Source: M1-B18 sp048264125 (GTDB taxonomy: Bacteria > Bacillota > Clostridia > Peptostreptococcales > Natronincolaceae). From it: a stretch of 64,000 bases of DNA. A model generated the notes under the pieces. The model was not told the origin of the DNA. It saw only the letters and a program-made list of their open reading frames with translations, and did not search any database. The position numbers and the translations under genes are program-made. Where the stretch lies: positions 62,001 to 126,000 of the forward strand of contig JBLXDM010000011.1 in assembly GCA_048264125.1 (NCBI GenBank), written 5' to 3'. Numbering within the stretch: the stretch's first letter is position 1; each line of letters starts with the position of its first letter. Positions 32,996 through 42,745 of this stretch are shown in pieces.

Positions 32996-34417
32996 TTGAA
33001 AAGGACTAACAATTATGAGGTTACTTCTCTAGATATGCAAAAACAGCAGGAAATGATAGAGGCAATGAGAAGTATTAATGAAGGCTTTAAGGAAGAAAAG
33101 AAGTACATCATAGTGACCTATGGCTGTCAGATGAATGAGCATGACTCTGAAAAAATAGCCGGAATGCTGCAAAATATGGGATATCACGAAACAACAGATA
33201 AAAAGGAAGCGGATTTGATCATCTACAATACCTGCTGTGTTAGAGAAAACGCTGAGCTGAAGGTATATGGCAATCTCGGCTCCTTAAAGAACATAAAGAA
33301 GAAGAGAGAGGACATGATTATTGCCGTATGCGGCTGTATGATGCAGCAGCCTCAGGTGGTTGAGGAGATAAAGAAGAAGTACAGGCATGTCGATTTGGTA
33401 TTTGGAACCCATAATCTTCATAAATTCCCCGAGCTATTAGTAAATGCAAAGCATTCCGACAATATGCTGGTGGAGGTATGGGAAAATGAGGGGGAAATAA
33501 TAGAGGGCGTACCGGTAATAAGAAAATACGAGCTCAAAACCTTCGTCAATATCATGTTTGGCTGCAACAACTTCTGTACCTATTGTATCGTTCCTTATAC
33601 CCGTGGCAGAGAAAGAAGCCGCGAGGTGCAGGATATCGTAAATGAGGTTATAGACTTAGCTGAAAATGGTACAAGGGAAATAACCCTACTGGGTCAAAAT
33701 GTCAACTCCTATGGGAAAAGCCTCGGTGAAAAGGTTACCTTTGCAGGCCTGCTAAGAAAACTGAATGAAATTGAGGGCATTGAAAGAATTCGATTTATGA
33801 CCTCCCATCCTAAGGATTTATCAGAGGAGCTTATAGATGTCATGGCTGAATGTAAAAAGGTATGTCCCCATATGCACCTGCCCTTCCAGGCGGGAAGCAA
33901 CAAAGTACTTAAGGCCATGAACAGAAGCTACACCAAGGAAAGCTACTTAGCCACAGTGGAAAAGCTGAAGAGCAAGGTGCCGGATGTCGCCATAACCTCA
34001 GATATTATAGTAGGCTTCCCAGGAGAAACAGAGGAGGATTTCCAGGATACAATCGACATTGTTGAAAGGGTTCGCTTTGACTCTGTCTTTACCTTCCTAT
34101 ATTCTAAGAGACAGGGCACTCCTGCCTATGAAATGACCAATCATATCAGTGATGAGGTTATGCATGAAAGGTTTAATCGCCTTGTAAAGAAGATTAATGA
34201 AATATGTGCAGAAATAAACAGCGGCTACCTAAATAAGGAGGTAGAGGTGCTGGTGGAGGGCCCAAGTAAAACAGACAACGAGAGGCTGATGGGACGAACC
34301 GGACAAAGCAAGCTGGTAAACTTCGCCGGAGACCCCTCCCTAATAGGCAAGCTGGTTAAGATCAAAATAACAGATCCGAAAACCTTCTCCCTAAACGGTG
34401 TAGTGGTGGCGGAATAA
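32996..34417 (+). CDS. miaB: tRNA-2-methylthio-N6-dimethylallyladenosine synthase MiaB
   Basis: MiaB adds a methylthio group at A37 of tRNAs reading U-starting codons, after MiaA (also in this window) has isopentenylated it. The 473-residue protein has the auxiliary-cluster domain (TYGCQMNEHDSEK, CCVRENAE, CGCMMQ), the radical SAM motif CNNFCTYCIVPYTRGRERS and a C-terminal TRAM domain. The TTG start follows TTAAGGAGGAAG. The mutS-mutL-miaA-hfq group comes next. Confidence 0.96.
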   Translation: MKRTNNYEVTSLDMQKQQEMIEAMRSINEGFKEEKKYIIVTYGCQMNEHDSEKIAGMLQNMGYHETTDKKEADLIIYNTCCVRENAELKVYGNLGSLKNIKKKREDMIIAVCGCMMQQPQVVEEIKKKYRHVDLVFGTHNLHKFPELLVNAKHSDNMLVEVWENEGEIIEGVPVIRKYELKTFVNIMFGCNNFCTYCIVPYTRGRERSREVQDIVNEVIDLAENGTREITLLGQNVNSYGKSLGEKVTFAGLLRKLNEIEGIERIRFMTSHPKDLSEELIDVMAECKKVCPHMHLPFQAGSNKVLKAMNRSYTKESYLATVEKLKSKVPDVAITSDIIVGFPGETEEDFQDTIDIVERVRFDSVFTFLYSKRQGTPAYEMTNHISDEVMHERFNRLVKKINEICAEINSGYLNKEVEVLVEGPSKTDNERLMGRTGQSKLVNFAGDPSLIGKLVKIKITDPKTFSLNGVVVAE

Positions 34418-34424
34418 ATAATCT

Positions 34425-34463
34425 AAAAACCATTATATCCAGATCTTGGGTATAGTGGTTTTT
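34425..34463 (+). terminator. Terminator after miaB
   Basis: AAAAACCATTATATCC (34425-34440) pairs with GGGTATAGTGGTTTTT (34448-34463) almost completely. Confidence 0.85.
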
Positions 34464-34525
34464 CACTATATGCCTGTCAGCCTCAATACATTAGCACAAT
34501 AGGCTACTCCATTAATTTATGAGCC

Positions 34526-34688
34526 CTAGTACCCTGACAACCTTAATTCTTAATTCAGCAATGGTTAAATTTCTCCAGGACTGCGTTGTCGTCAGTCGCA
34601 ATATAGCTCGATATTACTTCCTCCTCCGCCTTGCTTTGAAAAAATGTTCCACTTTGCTCTTCCTAATTTAAAGTTGTCAGGGCACTAG
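34526..34688. repeat. MITE-like palindromic element, second copy
   Basis: Terminal inverted repeats CTAGTACCCTGACAACCTT (34526-34544) and its inverted copy at 34671-34688 bound a 163-bp element. It shares the central 35-nt core (34581-34615) with the element at 7.4 kb, one mismatch apart, but the flanking arms differ. It occupies most of the 385-nt gap between miaB and mutS; no reading frame is visible. Confidence 0.7.
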
Positions 34689-34802
34689 CTATAGTTTATA
34701 ATTTATATATTTGTTATAATACTCTTAGAACAAAAGCACTTCATTAGACTATAAAAATAAACTTTCTTATACACAGAAAACATCAGAAGGCGAGGGAAGA
34801 TC

Positions 34803-37442
34803 TTGGCTAAATTAACACCAATGATGCAGCAATACACGGATATAAAAAATCAATATAAGGATACCCTCCTTTTATTTAGATTGGGTGATTTTTATGAGCT
34901 CTTCTTTGAGGATGCCATTTTGGCCTCCCGTGAATTAGAAATAACCCTAACCGGCAGGGATTGCGGACAGGAAAGCAGGGCTCCGATGTGCGGCGTACCC
35001 TATCACTCAGTAGATAGCTACATAGACAGATTGATAGCAAAGGGCTACAAGGTTGCCATATGCGAGCAGGTGGAGGACCCCACACAGGCAGTTGGTATCG
35101 TTAAGCGGGATGTGGTGAGAGTAATAACCCCCGGCACTGTTATCGATACTCAGCTGCTGGAGGATAAAAAGAATAATTACATAATGTCCCTCTATGGCGC
35201 TGCAACCGGCTGGGGTATAACCTACGGTGATATTACCACCGGTGAGCTTTTTACAACTGAAATCAAGGGTGAAGAAGGTCTGCAAAGGCTTTTGGATGAG
35301 GTCGGTAGGATTCAGCCTAAGGAGCTCATATACTGTTTAGAGGGGCTGGAGGATCAAGGCCAGGAGCTTTTAACAGCAGCTTTACGATTAGATGCTATTG
35401 CCAATTCCTATGATTCCTGGTCCTTTGAAGATGCCTTCGCAGCAAATCAAATAAAGGAGCATTTTAAAATACTATCCTTGGATGGTCTTGGCTTTGCTGA
35501 GGGACATTATGGTCTAAAGTCCACAGGTGCACTTTTAGACTATTTAAAGGCCACTCAAAAAAGATATTTGAGTCATATCAATAAAATAAAGGTCTATAGC
35601 CTAGCCGAGACTATGGTGCTGGATTTAACCACCAGAAGGAATCTGGAGCTTACGGAGACTATTCGGAATAAGAGCAAAAAGGGCTCCTTGCTGTGGGTGC
35701 TGGACAAAACAGCAACCTCCATGGGGGGAAGAATGCTTAGAAAATGGATTGAGGCTCCCCTCTTAAGCGTAGATGAAATAAACCGTAGGCTAAATGCTGT
35801 AGAGCTTTTGAAGGATTCCCTGATAACCAGAAGAGAATTAAAGGAGGCCCTTAGAAGCATATATGATATTGAAAGGCTTGCTGCTAAGATATCCTTCGGT
35901 TCCGCAAATCCTAGGGACCTAATTGCCTTGAAAAGCTCGCTTGAAAGGCTCCCCTTTATAAAGGAGCTGCTTTCTGCATATGGTACCGGGCTATTAGAGG
36001 ACATGCGTCAGCAAATAGACCCCTTGGAGGATATAAGGGCGTTAATAAATACAGCGATAATTGATGAGCCCCCTATAGGACTCAAGGAGGGCGGGATAAT
36101 TCGACTTGGGTATAACCAAGAGGTGGACACCCTTCAGGCCGCCTCCAGAGACGGAAAGCATTGGCTTGCTGAGCTGGAAAGAATCGAAAGAGAAAAAACA
36201 GGAATTAAAAATCTAAAGGTTGGCTTTAATAAGGTTTTCGGATATTACATAGAAATTACAAATTCATATATAAAGCATGCGCCGGACTACTATATGAGAA
36301 AGCAGACCCTTGCCAACTGCGAAAGATATATCACCCCTGAGCTGAAGGAAATGGAATCTAAGATTTTAGGGGCTGAGGAAAGGGTTATATTGCTGGAGTA
36401 TCAGCTTTTTGTAGAGGTAAGGAGCACCATTGCCGCCGAGGTGGAGAGGCTTCAGAAAACCGCCTCTGCCATAGCTGTGCTGGATGCTGTATACTCATTG
36501 GCGGAAATTGCTGATGAAGGACGTTTTGTAAAGCCCGTCGTTAAGAGCAGGGGTGAAATTATAATAAAGGAGGGAAGACATCCTGTTGTAGAAAAAACCC
36601 TCCAAAATCAAATGTTTATCCCAAACGATACCTTTATGGATGCAGGTACCCATCAAATATCCGTTATCACAGGACCAAATATGGCGGGAAAATCAACCTA
36701 TATGCGGCAGGTGGCCATCATCGTACTAATGGCGCAGGTGGGCTCCTTTATTCCAGCCGTCAGTGGAGAAATAAGTATAGTGGATAGAATATTTACCAGG
36801 GTTGGAGCCAGTGACGATCTATCCCAGGGCCAGAGTACCTTTATGGTAGAAATGACGGAAATGGCAAATATACTAAACAGCGCCACCGCTAATAGCCTAT
36901 TGATACTGGACGAAATAGGTAGAGGCACCAGCACCTTTGATGGCTTAAGCATAGCATGGTCCGTAATCGAGTATATCAGCAAAATGGAAAAGGGCATGAC
37001 CCTATTCTCTACCCATTACCATGAGCTTACAGAGCTGGAGGGGAAGATACAGGGAGTAAAGAATTATAGAATATCCGTCAAGGAGGATGGGGAGGATATC
37101 ATTTTCCTCAGGCGGATTGTTGAGGGCAGCGCCGATAAAAGCTATGGTATACAGGTTGCGAGACTGGCAGGCCTCCCTAAGGAGGTAATAAATAGAGCCA
37201 ATGAGATTCTTCATCAACTGGAGGAAAATGATATTACCTTAATAGATGCTGCTGAAATCCGAAAGGGAGTAGCGGAAGCCGCTATAACCACAGAGGCGAA
37301 TACACAGATGGATTTCTATTCCCTATATCAAGAGGAGCTTTTGGAGGAGCTTAGGAATATCAACCTCCTAAACACAACACCAATAGAGGCTTTGAATCAC
37401 CTGGCAAGGCTGCAGAAGAAGCTGACGGGGCTAGCACCTTGA
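34803..37442 (+). CDS. mutS: DNA mismatch repair protein MutS
   Basis: MutS binds mismatched bases and starts repair with MutL. At 879 residues it is of MutS1 length. The mismatch-contacting Phe-X-Glu is in RLGDFYELFFEDA (about 26-38). The core and lever run to about residue 560; the ATPase domain has Walker A GPNMAGKSTYMRQ (about 620), the DDLSQGQSTF signature, DEIGRGTSTFDG (Walker B) and the STHYHEL motif. A TTG start is used behind GAGGGAAG. Confidence 0.97.
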   Translation: MAKLTPMMQQYTDIKNQYKDTLLLFRLGDFYELFFEDAILASRELEITLTGRDCGQESRAPMCGVPYHSVDSYIDRLIAKGYKVAICEQVEDPTQAVGIVKRDVVRVITPGTVIDTQLLEDKKNNYIMSLYGAATGWGITYGDITTGELFTTEIKGEEGLQRLLDEVGRIQPKELIYCLEGLEDQGQELLTAALRLDAIANSYDSWSFEDAFAANQIKEHFKILSLDGLGFAEGHYGLKSTGALLDYLKATQKRYLSHINKIKVYSLAETMVLDLTTRRNLELTETIRNKSKKGSLLWVLDKTATSMGGRMLRKWIEAPLLSVDEINRRLNAVELLKDSLITRRELKEALRSIYDIERLAAKISFGSANPRDLIALKSSLERLPFIKELLSAYGTGLLEDMRQQIDPLEDIRALINTAIIDEPPIGLKEGGIIRLGYNQEVDTLQAASRDGKHWLAELERIEREKTGIKNLKVGFNKVFGYYIEITNSYIKHAPDYYMRKQTLANCERYITPELKEMESKILGAEERVILLEYQLFVEVRSTIAAEVERLQKTASAIAVLDAVYSLAEIADEGRFVKPVVKSRGEIIIKEGRHPVVEKTLQNQMFIPNDTFMDAGTHQISVITGPNMAGKSTYMRQVAIIVLMAQVGSFIPAVSGEISIVDRIFTRVGASDDLSQGQSTFMVEMTEMANILNSATANSLLILDEIGRGTSTFDGLSIAWSVIEYISKMEKGMTLFSTHYHELTELEGKIQGVKNYRISVKEDGEDIIFLRRIVEGSADKSYGIQVARLAGLPKEVINRANEILHQLEENDITLIDAAEIRKGVAEAAITTEANTQMDFYSLYQEELLEELRNINLLNTTPIEALNHLARLQKKLTGLAP

Positions 37443-37500
37443 TAACACAATTTATATTTTAGTTTAAAGTAGGTCAAGGTACTAAAATAGGGGGTATAAA

Positions 37501-39399
37501 ATGATACGCATATTAGATGATTTAACTATAAATAAAATAGCTGCTGGCGAGGTAGTTGAGGGCCCCTTTTCGGTTGTTAAGGAGCTAGTTGAAAACGCCA
37601 TAGATGCAGAGGCGAATACGATAACCCTTGAGATTAAAGAGGGAGGAAAAAAGCTTATCCGAATAACCGACAATGGTATTGGAATACCAGAAGCAGAGGT
37701 TCAAAGCGCCTTTTTAAGGCATGCAACCTCAAAAATTTCTAGGCTTGAGGACCTGGAATCCAACCTTTCCCTTGGCTTCAGAGGGGAGGCCTTGGCCAGT
37801 ATATCCGCAGTGTCGCAGCTGGAGATAATAACGAGACCAAAAAATCAAGAGCATGGACTTTGCCTTGAAATATCAGGCGGCAATATCATCACCAGTAGGC
37901 AGGTGGGCTGCCCAATCGGAACAACCATTATAGTAAAAAATCTGTTTTACAATACACCTGTTAGAATGAAATTTATGAAATCTACCCAAGGGGAAACCTT
38001 AAGAATTACAGAGATCATCACCAGACTGGCATTAAGCAGACCGGATATTGCCTTTAGGTATATTAACAATAATAATGTTATGTTAACTACAACTGGTGAC
38101 GGTCAATTATCTAAGACCATTTTGTCTATCTTAGATAAGGAGGTTTACAACAATTTATTGCCCATAGAGGCCTCTGAAGGCGGTATGAGCGTTAGGGGCT
38201 ATATCGGACAGGCCTCATTGGCAAGGGGTAACAGAAACTATGAAATCACCTTTGTCAATAACAGATACGTCAAAAACAAGCTGTTGTATAGCGGAATTGA
38301 GACAGCATACAAGGAAAAGCTTCCTATTAATAAATTTCCCCTTTGTATATTGAACTTGGAGGTTCCGCCAAGTGCTATTGATGTAAACGTTCATCCCAAC
38401 AAGACGGAGGTCAAGTTTAATAATGAAGAGGAAATCTATGAATTTCTGATGAAAAGCGTAGCTGCTGCCTTGAAGGGTGGAATGAGCATTCCAAAGATAT
38501 CCATGAGTGTTAATCCCACATCCGTCAGCAAGCCTACAGAGGCTGTAGCTGAGCCGCAAGCCTTGAGACCTGCAGTGAGGCCAACGGAGGTGAAAAGCTA
38601 TGAAGCCCCTATAAATAAAGCTATTCCCCAACAGCCCTCAGTTGATAAGGGCCTTGCACTGGAGAATAAATCTATTTATACTACAGATACTACACATCAG
38701 GAAAACAAACAGCTTCCATTGTTCGATGAAATAATTAGGGATATAGAAAGCAGGCAGGTAATTACTACACCAAATAAGACGGAAGACGAGCCAACAGAAA
38801 TACAAAACGATTTTCTTAATTCTCTAATGGTGGACTTTAAAATTATAGGGCAGCTCTTCAACACCTATATATTGCTGGAGAAGGACAGCTCCCTTTATTT
38901 AATAGATCAGCATGCAGCCCATGAGAGATTGATATACCAGCAGCTTATGAAGGAGCACGAGGAAGCGGAAATAGTTACTCAGGCATTACTGGAGCCTCAG
39001 GTAATTACGCTTATGAATGAGGATTATTTGGTGTTGATGGAGAACATAGATGACTTCAGGGGCTTTGGGTTTGAAATCGAAGCATTTGGGCAAAATACGG
39101 TTATCCTGAGATCAGTACCCATGATTATCGGAAGACCCAGCAGCTCAAAATTTATTGTTGAAATTATAGATGAGATAAGGAGCAGCCAGCTGGAGGGGCA
39201 AGCTATCAAGGAAGCGATAATCCTAAGGTCCTGCAAGCAGGCGATTAAAGCCTCCGATAGCCTGAAAATACCAGAAATAAAGCAGCTTCTGCAGCAGCTT
39301 GCTATAACGAAATCACCACTGACCTGCCCCCATGGCAGACCAATAGTTTTAAGTCTTACAAAATATGAAATAGAAAAATTCTTTAAACGTATACAATAG
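37501..39399 (+). CDS. mutL: DNA mismatch repair protein MutL
   Basis: The 632-residue MutL has the GHKL ATPase (NKIAAGEVV, ELVENAIDA, DNGIG, GFRGEAL) in its first 330 residues and an endonuclease domain from about 430. The endonuclease motif reads DQHAAHERLIYQ; in the usual DQHA-X2-E-X4-E the last Glu is Gln here. Other C-terminal motifs (SCKQAIKA, CPHGRPI) are intact. The middle of about 100 residues is a poorly conserved linker. ATG 37501 is 58 nt after mutS. Confidence 0.95.
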   Translation: MIRILDDLTINKIAAGEVVEGPFSVVKELVENAIDAEANTITLEIKEGGKKLIRITDNGIGIPEAEVQSAFLRHATSKISRLEDLESNLSLGFRGEALASISAVSQLEIITRPKNQEHGLCLEISGGNIITSRQVGCPIGTTIIVKNLFYNTPVRMKFMKSTQGETLRITEIITRLALSRPDIAFRYINNNNVMLTTTGDGQLSKTILSILDKEVYNNLLPIEASEGGMSVRGYIGQASLARGNRNYEITFVNNRYVKNKLLYSGIETAYKEKLPINKFPLCILNLEVPPSAIDVNVHPNKTEVKFNNEEEIYEFLMKSVAAALKGGMSIPKISMSVNPTSVSKPTEAVAEPQALRPAVRPTEVKSYEAPINKAIPQQPSVDKGLALENKSIYTTDTTHQENKQLPLFDEIIRDIESRQVITTPNKTEDEPTEIQNDFLNSLMVDFKIIGQLFNTYILLEKDSSLYLIDQHAAHERLIYQQLMKEHEEAEIVTQALLEPQVITLMNEDYLVLMENIDDFRGFGFEIEAFGQNTVILRSVPMIIGRPSSSKFIVEIIDEIRSSQLEGQAIKEAIILRSCKQAIKASDSLKIPEIKQLLQQLAITKSPLTCPHGRPIVLSLTKYEIEKFFKRIQ

Positions 39400-39417
39400 G
39401 AGGATAAGGAGCTATTA

Positions 39418-40356
39418 ATGAAGCCATTACTTATAATCGTTGGACCTACGGCAGTTGGCAAAACCGATACGGCAATCTCTTTGGCAAAAAAGCTTAAGGG
39501 TGAGATCATTTCTGCAGATTCCATGCAGATATATAAATTTATGGATATTGGAACTGCAAAGCCGACAAAGGTGGAGCAAAAGGGAATACCTCATTATATG
39601 ATGGATTTTGTAGACCCGTCTGAGGCCTTCTCGGTGGCTGAATTCCAAGCCAAGGCAACAGAGCTAATAGAAGAGCTTTCGACGGCAGGCAAGCTGCCTA
39701 TAGTGGCAGGAGGTACAGGGCTATATGTAAACTCGCTTATGTATAAAATGGACTTCACCAGCACAGTATCCAATTGGGAGCTCAGAAACAGCCTAGAGAA
39801 GGAAGCACAGCTTTATGGAAATTTATATATACATAATAAGCTAAAGGAAACTGACCCCAAAGCAGCCGAAAGAATACATCCTAATAATGTCAAACGGGTT
39901 ATTCGCGCAATAGAAGTGAATTATGAGAGCGGAGAAAATATTGGAGATTTTAAAGAGGATATCATTCCAAATGATGACTACCGCATATGTATGATCGGTC
40001 TCACCAGGGATAGAGAAGAGCTTTATGACAGGGTCAATAGGCGGGTGGATATTATGCTGCAGCAGGGTCTTGTTGAGGAGGTAAGGGGGTTATTGGAAAA
40101 GGGCTTTTCTAAGGATCTTATCGCCTTTAAGGGTCTTGGCTATAAGGAGATTATAGGATATCTTGATGGGGAATATGATCTGGATTATGCAATTGAAATT
40201 CTGAAACGAGACACAAGAAGATATGCAAAAAGGCAATTGACCTGGTTTAAAAGATATGAGGAGGCAAATTGGTTCAACCTATCTGAATATGCTTCTTCAG
40301 AAAAATTAATTGACGATATTATGAAGGTAATTGAAGGACATTTTCACTTGGCATAG
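39418..40356 (+). CDS. miaA: tRNA dimethylallyltransferase MiaA
   Basis: MiaA transfers dimethylallyl to A37 of tRNA, forming the substrate of MiaB. The 312-residue protein shows P-loop VGPTAVGKTDTA (about 7-18), DSMQIYK, GTAKPT, the GGTGLYV motif and a C-terminal region with the RQLTWFK motif. It lies 18 nt after mutL with an AGGAGG site, continuing the mutS-mutL-miaA-hfq series common in Firmicutes. Confidence 0.97.
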   Translation: MKPLLIIVGPTAVGKTDTAISLAKKLKGEIISADSMQIYKFMDIGTAKPTKVEQKGIPHYMMDFVDPSEAFSVAEFQAKATELIEELSTAGKLPIVAGGTGLYVNSLMYKMDFTSTVSNWELRNSLEKEAQLYGNLYIHNKLKETDPKAAERIHPNNVKRVIRAIEVNYESGENIGDFKEDIIPNDDYRICMIGLTRDREELYDRVNRRVDIMLQQGLVEEVRGLLEKGFSKDLIAFKGLGYKEIIGYLDGEYDLDYAIEILKRDTRRYAKRQLTWFKRYEEANWFNLSEYASSEKLIDDIMKVIEGHFHLA

Positions 40357-40395
40357 AATTAATACATTACGAAATTAATTTAAGGAGGATATACA

Positions 40396-40632
40396 ATGAA
40401 GAATAATATTAATCTGCAGGATGTTTTCTTAAATCAGGTTCGAAAGGATGGGATACCGATTACTATATTTTTAGTAAATGGCTTTCAATTAAAGGGGACC
40501 GTCAAGGGCTTTGATAACTACACAGTAGTTCTTGATTCTGAAGGAAAACAACAATTGATATATAAGCATGCAGTATCAACGATTTCTCCTGCAACTCCTA
40601 TAAATTTATCCGTGACTCCTAAACAGCCATAA
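40396..40632 (+). CDS. hfq: RNA chaperone Hfq
   Basis: A 78-residue Sm-like RNA-binding protein that forms hexamers and assists small RNAs. Sm1 (VNGFQLKGTVKGFDNYTVVLD) and Sm2 (QQLIYKHAVSTI) are complete, with the usual YKHA. The tail is short, as in Gram-positive Hfq. ATG follows AAGGAGG, and a terminator follows the gene. Confidence 0.97.
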   Translation: MKNNINLQDVFLNQVRKDGIPITIFLVNGFQLKGTVKGFDNYTVVLDSEGKQQLIYKHAVSTISPATPINLSVTPKQP

Positions 40633-40651
40633 TAATAATGAACAAAAGATT

Positions 40652-40677
40652 AAAAAGATGCTTAAAGGCATCTTTTT
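40652..40677 (+). terminator. Terminator after hfq
   Basis: AAAAAGATGC (40652-40661) pairs with GCATCTTTTT (40668-40677), loop of six nt. Confidence 0.88.
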
Positions 40678-40815
40678 CTATTTATAAATTAACTTTAAAA
40701 TTTCCTCCTCAAGTAAAAAATGTACGAAAAAAATACATAATTTCATAAAGGGTTATGTATAAAGTTGTCGAATATTAGAAAAATGATGTTTAATTTATCT
40801 TAAGGGAGAGGGAAT

Positions 40816-42630
40816 ATGTTCATTGTCTTTTTTCAGAATATGACCTTAATAATTGCCTTAACATTTATATATACTAAATTACAGGCTATTATTATGGTCA
40901 AAAAAGATAACACTAATATTATGTTTTGGTTAAATTGCCTGGTGATGGGGATATTGAGCTTATTGATTATGATGAATCCCTTTGAAACCAACGGTCTATT
41001 CTTTGATTTAAGGTCAGTTCCGATATTCTTTGTTGCCTATAAACACGGCTTTAAGGCGGGTTTATTGGCCAGTATTCTCCCTGCAATATATAGATGGAAT
41101 TTAAGCTCATTTGCAGCACTTCAGGGAATAGGAATACTAATATTCATACCTGCAATTATAGGTGCTCTTTTTGGCAGCTATTACTCGCAGAAAGATGAAA
41201 ATGGACTTACCAATCCAAGAAGTATTATTACCAGCTTTTTGTTTTATTGCATGATTCAAACAAGCCTTTTGTTTTTTACCCTGAGTGTTACAATAGATAA
41301 ATGGTTTATATCCAGTCTTGTAATGACATCGTATTCCATTGTAACGCTTTTGCTTATCGTTATTATGACAAATGATCTTCACAGAAGCTATACAACAGAA
41401 AAAATGCTTAAAAAGAACGCAGAGGATTACCGTAAGCTGGTGGAATTTCTTCCAGATGCTATTTTAGTCTATAAAGAGGACAAAATTGTATATGGAAATT
41501 CTGCCGCAGCCAGGCTTTTTGGCTTAGAGGGCAATGCTAAGCTCATTAGAAAGAAGCTTAACCAAATCATTAAAAATCCTGAGGCACTCGTAAATATCAA
41601 TAAAAAAATAGTGGGACGTAATGAAGCAAATAGAGAATTTTTATTAAAGGAAAAAAGACTGACGCTTTGCAATGGAAGAGAAATCGATGTAGAGGTAAGG
41701 GGCTCTGTTTTTAATTCCGGAGAGGACTTATTTATATGTAATGTTATAAAGAATATATCTAGTGAAAAGCTGGCCTTTGAGCTGGAAAGAAGCATGGAGG
41801 CTAAGCAGAAGCAGCTGCAGGAGGCAATTGAATACGAAAAGCTTAAATCCGACTTCTTCTCAAATCTTTCCCACGAATTTAAAACGCCAGTCAATCTAAT
41901 ATTCAGCACAATTCAGCTTTTGGAGCTGGAATTTAGAAGAGAAAGGCCTGAGGGTGAGTACTCAATAATACGACGCTTTCGAATATTAAAGCAAAATTGC
42001 AATAGAATGATTAGATTAATTAACAATTTAATCGACGTTACCAAGATGGATTCAGGATATTTTCAATTGGAGCTGAAGAATTGCAATATTGTAAACGTCA
42101 TTGAGGATATAACCCTTTCGGTGGCGGAGTACATTGAGAATAAGGATATAAGTCTTGTTTTTGATACCGACATGGAGGAAAAATATCTTATGGTGGACCC
42201 AAATGCTATTGAGCGGATAATGTTGAATTTACTTTCTAATGCAGTTAAATTCTCCAGACCCAATAATGAGATATACGTTCACATACATGATGCAGTGGAG
42301 CATGTTGTTATTTCAGTTAAGGACAGGGGCATCGGCATACCCTCTGATAAGCTGGAGCTTATCTTTGACCGCTTCAGGCAGGTGGACAAGTCCTTGACCA
42401 GAACCCACGAAGGAAGCGGTATCGGCCTATCCTTAGTCAAGTCCTTAGTGGTGCTTCATGATGGAGAGATAAATGTCTCCAGTGAATATGGCGAAGGAAC
42501 AGAGTTTATAATTGTTTTACCCGTGAAGAAATCTGATAATCTCGAAGATGGCTATGATTCCTCACTTGTTAAGAACAGACGTATCGAGACGATTAATATA
42601 GAATTCTCTGACATTTATTCGGCCAACTAA
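40816..42630 (+). CDS. Orphan sensor histidine kinase with LytS-like membrane domain and PAS
   Basis: The 604-residue protein has five or six membrane helices in residues 1-190, with the NGLFFDLRSVPIFF and HGFKAGLLA pattern of the 5TMR-LYT domain. A PAS domain follows (about 205-320; LVEFLPDAILVYK). The HisKA domain has H353 in SNLSHEFKTPVN, and the HATPase domain has the N, G1, F and G2 boxes (NLLSNAVKFS, DRGIGIP, FDRFRQVD, GSGIGLSL). There is no response regulator beside it, and it sits between hfq and spoVK. Orphan kinases in Clostridia often feed Spo0A; that role is inferred. Confidence 0.9.
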   Translation: MFIVFFQNMTLIIALTFIYTKLQAIIMVKKDNTNIMFWLNCLVMGILSLLIMMNPFETNGLFFDLRSVPIFFVAYKHGFKAGLLASILPAIYRWNLSSFAALQGIGILIFIPAIIGALFGSYYSQKDENGLTNPRSIITSFLFYCMIQTSLLFFTLSVTIDKWFISSLVMTSYSIVTLLLIVIMTNDLHRSYTTEKMLKKNAEDYRKLVEFLPDAILVYKEDKIVYGNSAAARLFGLEGNAKLIRKKLNQIIKNPEALVNINKKIVGRNEANREFLLKEKRLTLCNGREIDVEVRGSVFNSGEDLFICNVIKNISSEKLAFELERSMEAKQKQLQEAIEYEKLKSDFFSNLSHEFKTPVNLIFSTIQLLELEFRRERPEGEYSIIRRFRILKQNCNRMIRLINNLIDVTKMDSGYFQLELKNCNIVNVIEDITLSVAEYIENKDISLVFDTDMEEKYLMVDPNAIERIMLNLLSNAVKFSRPNNEIYVHIHDAVEHVVISVKDRGIGIPSDKLELIFDRFRQVDKSLTRTHEGSGIGLSLVKSLVVLHDGEINVSSEYGEGTEFIIVLPVKKSDNLEDGYDSSLVKNRRIETINIEFSDIYSAN

Positions 42631-42745
42631 AAACAAGTCCCCTCTGATGCCTTAAAGGTATTACGAAGGGCCTTGATTTGTTTTTTGCTATTTTTTGAGG
42701 TATAGCCGAATAGAATTAAGTAGCAGTAGCATAGGGGTGATAAGA

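Noticed and set aside
38215..38631. Minus-strand frame of 138 codons inside mutL
   Set aside because: MutL is well supported across this stretch, and the reverse frame has no family resemblance or start signals.
42632..42690. Terminator after the orphan kinase
   Set aside because: The outer arms pair poorly and only a weak inner hairpin is visible, so I did not list it.
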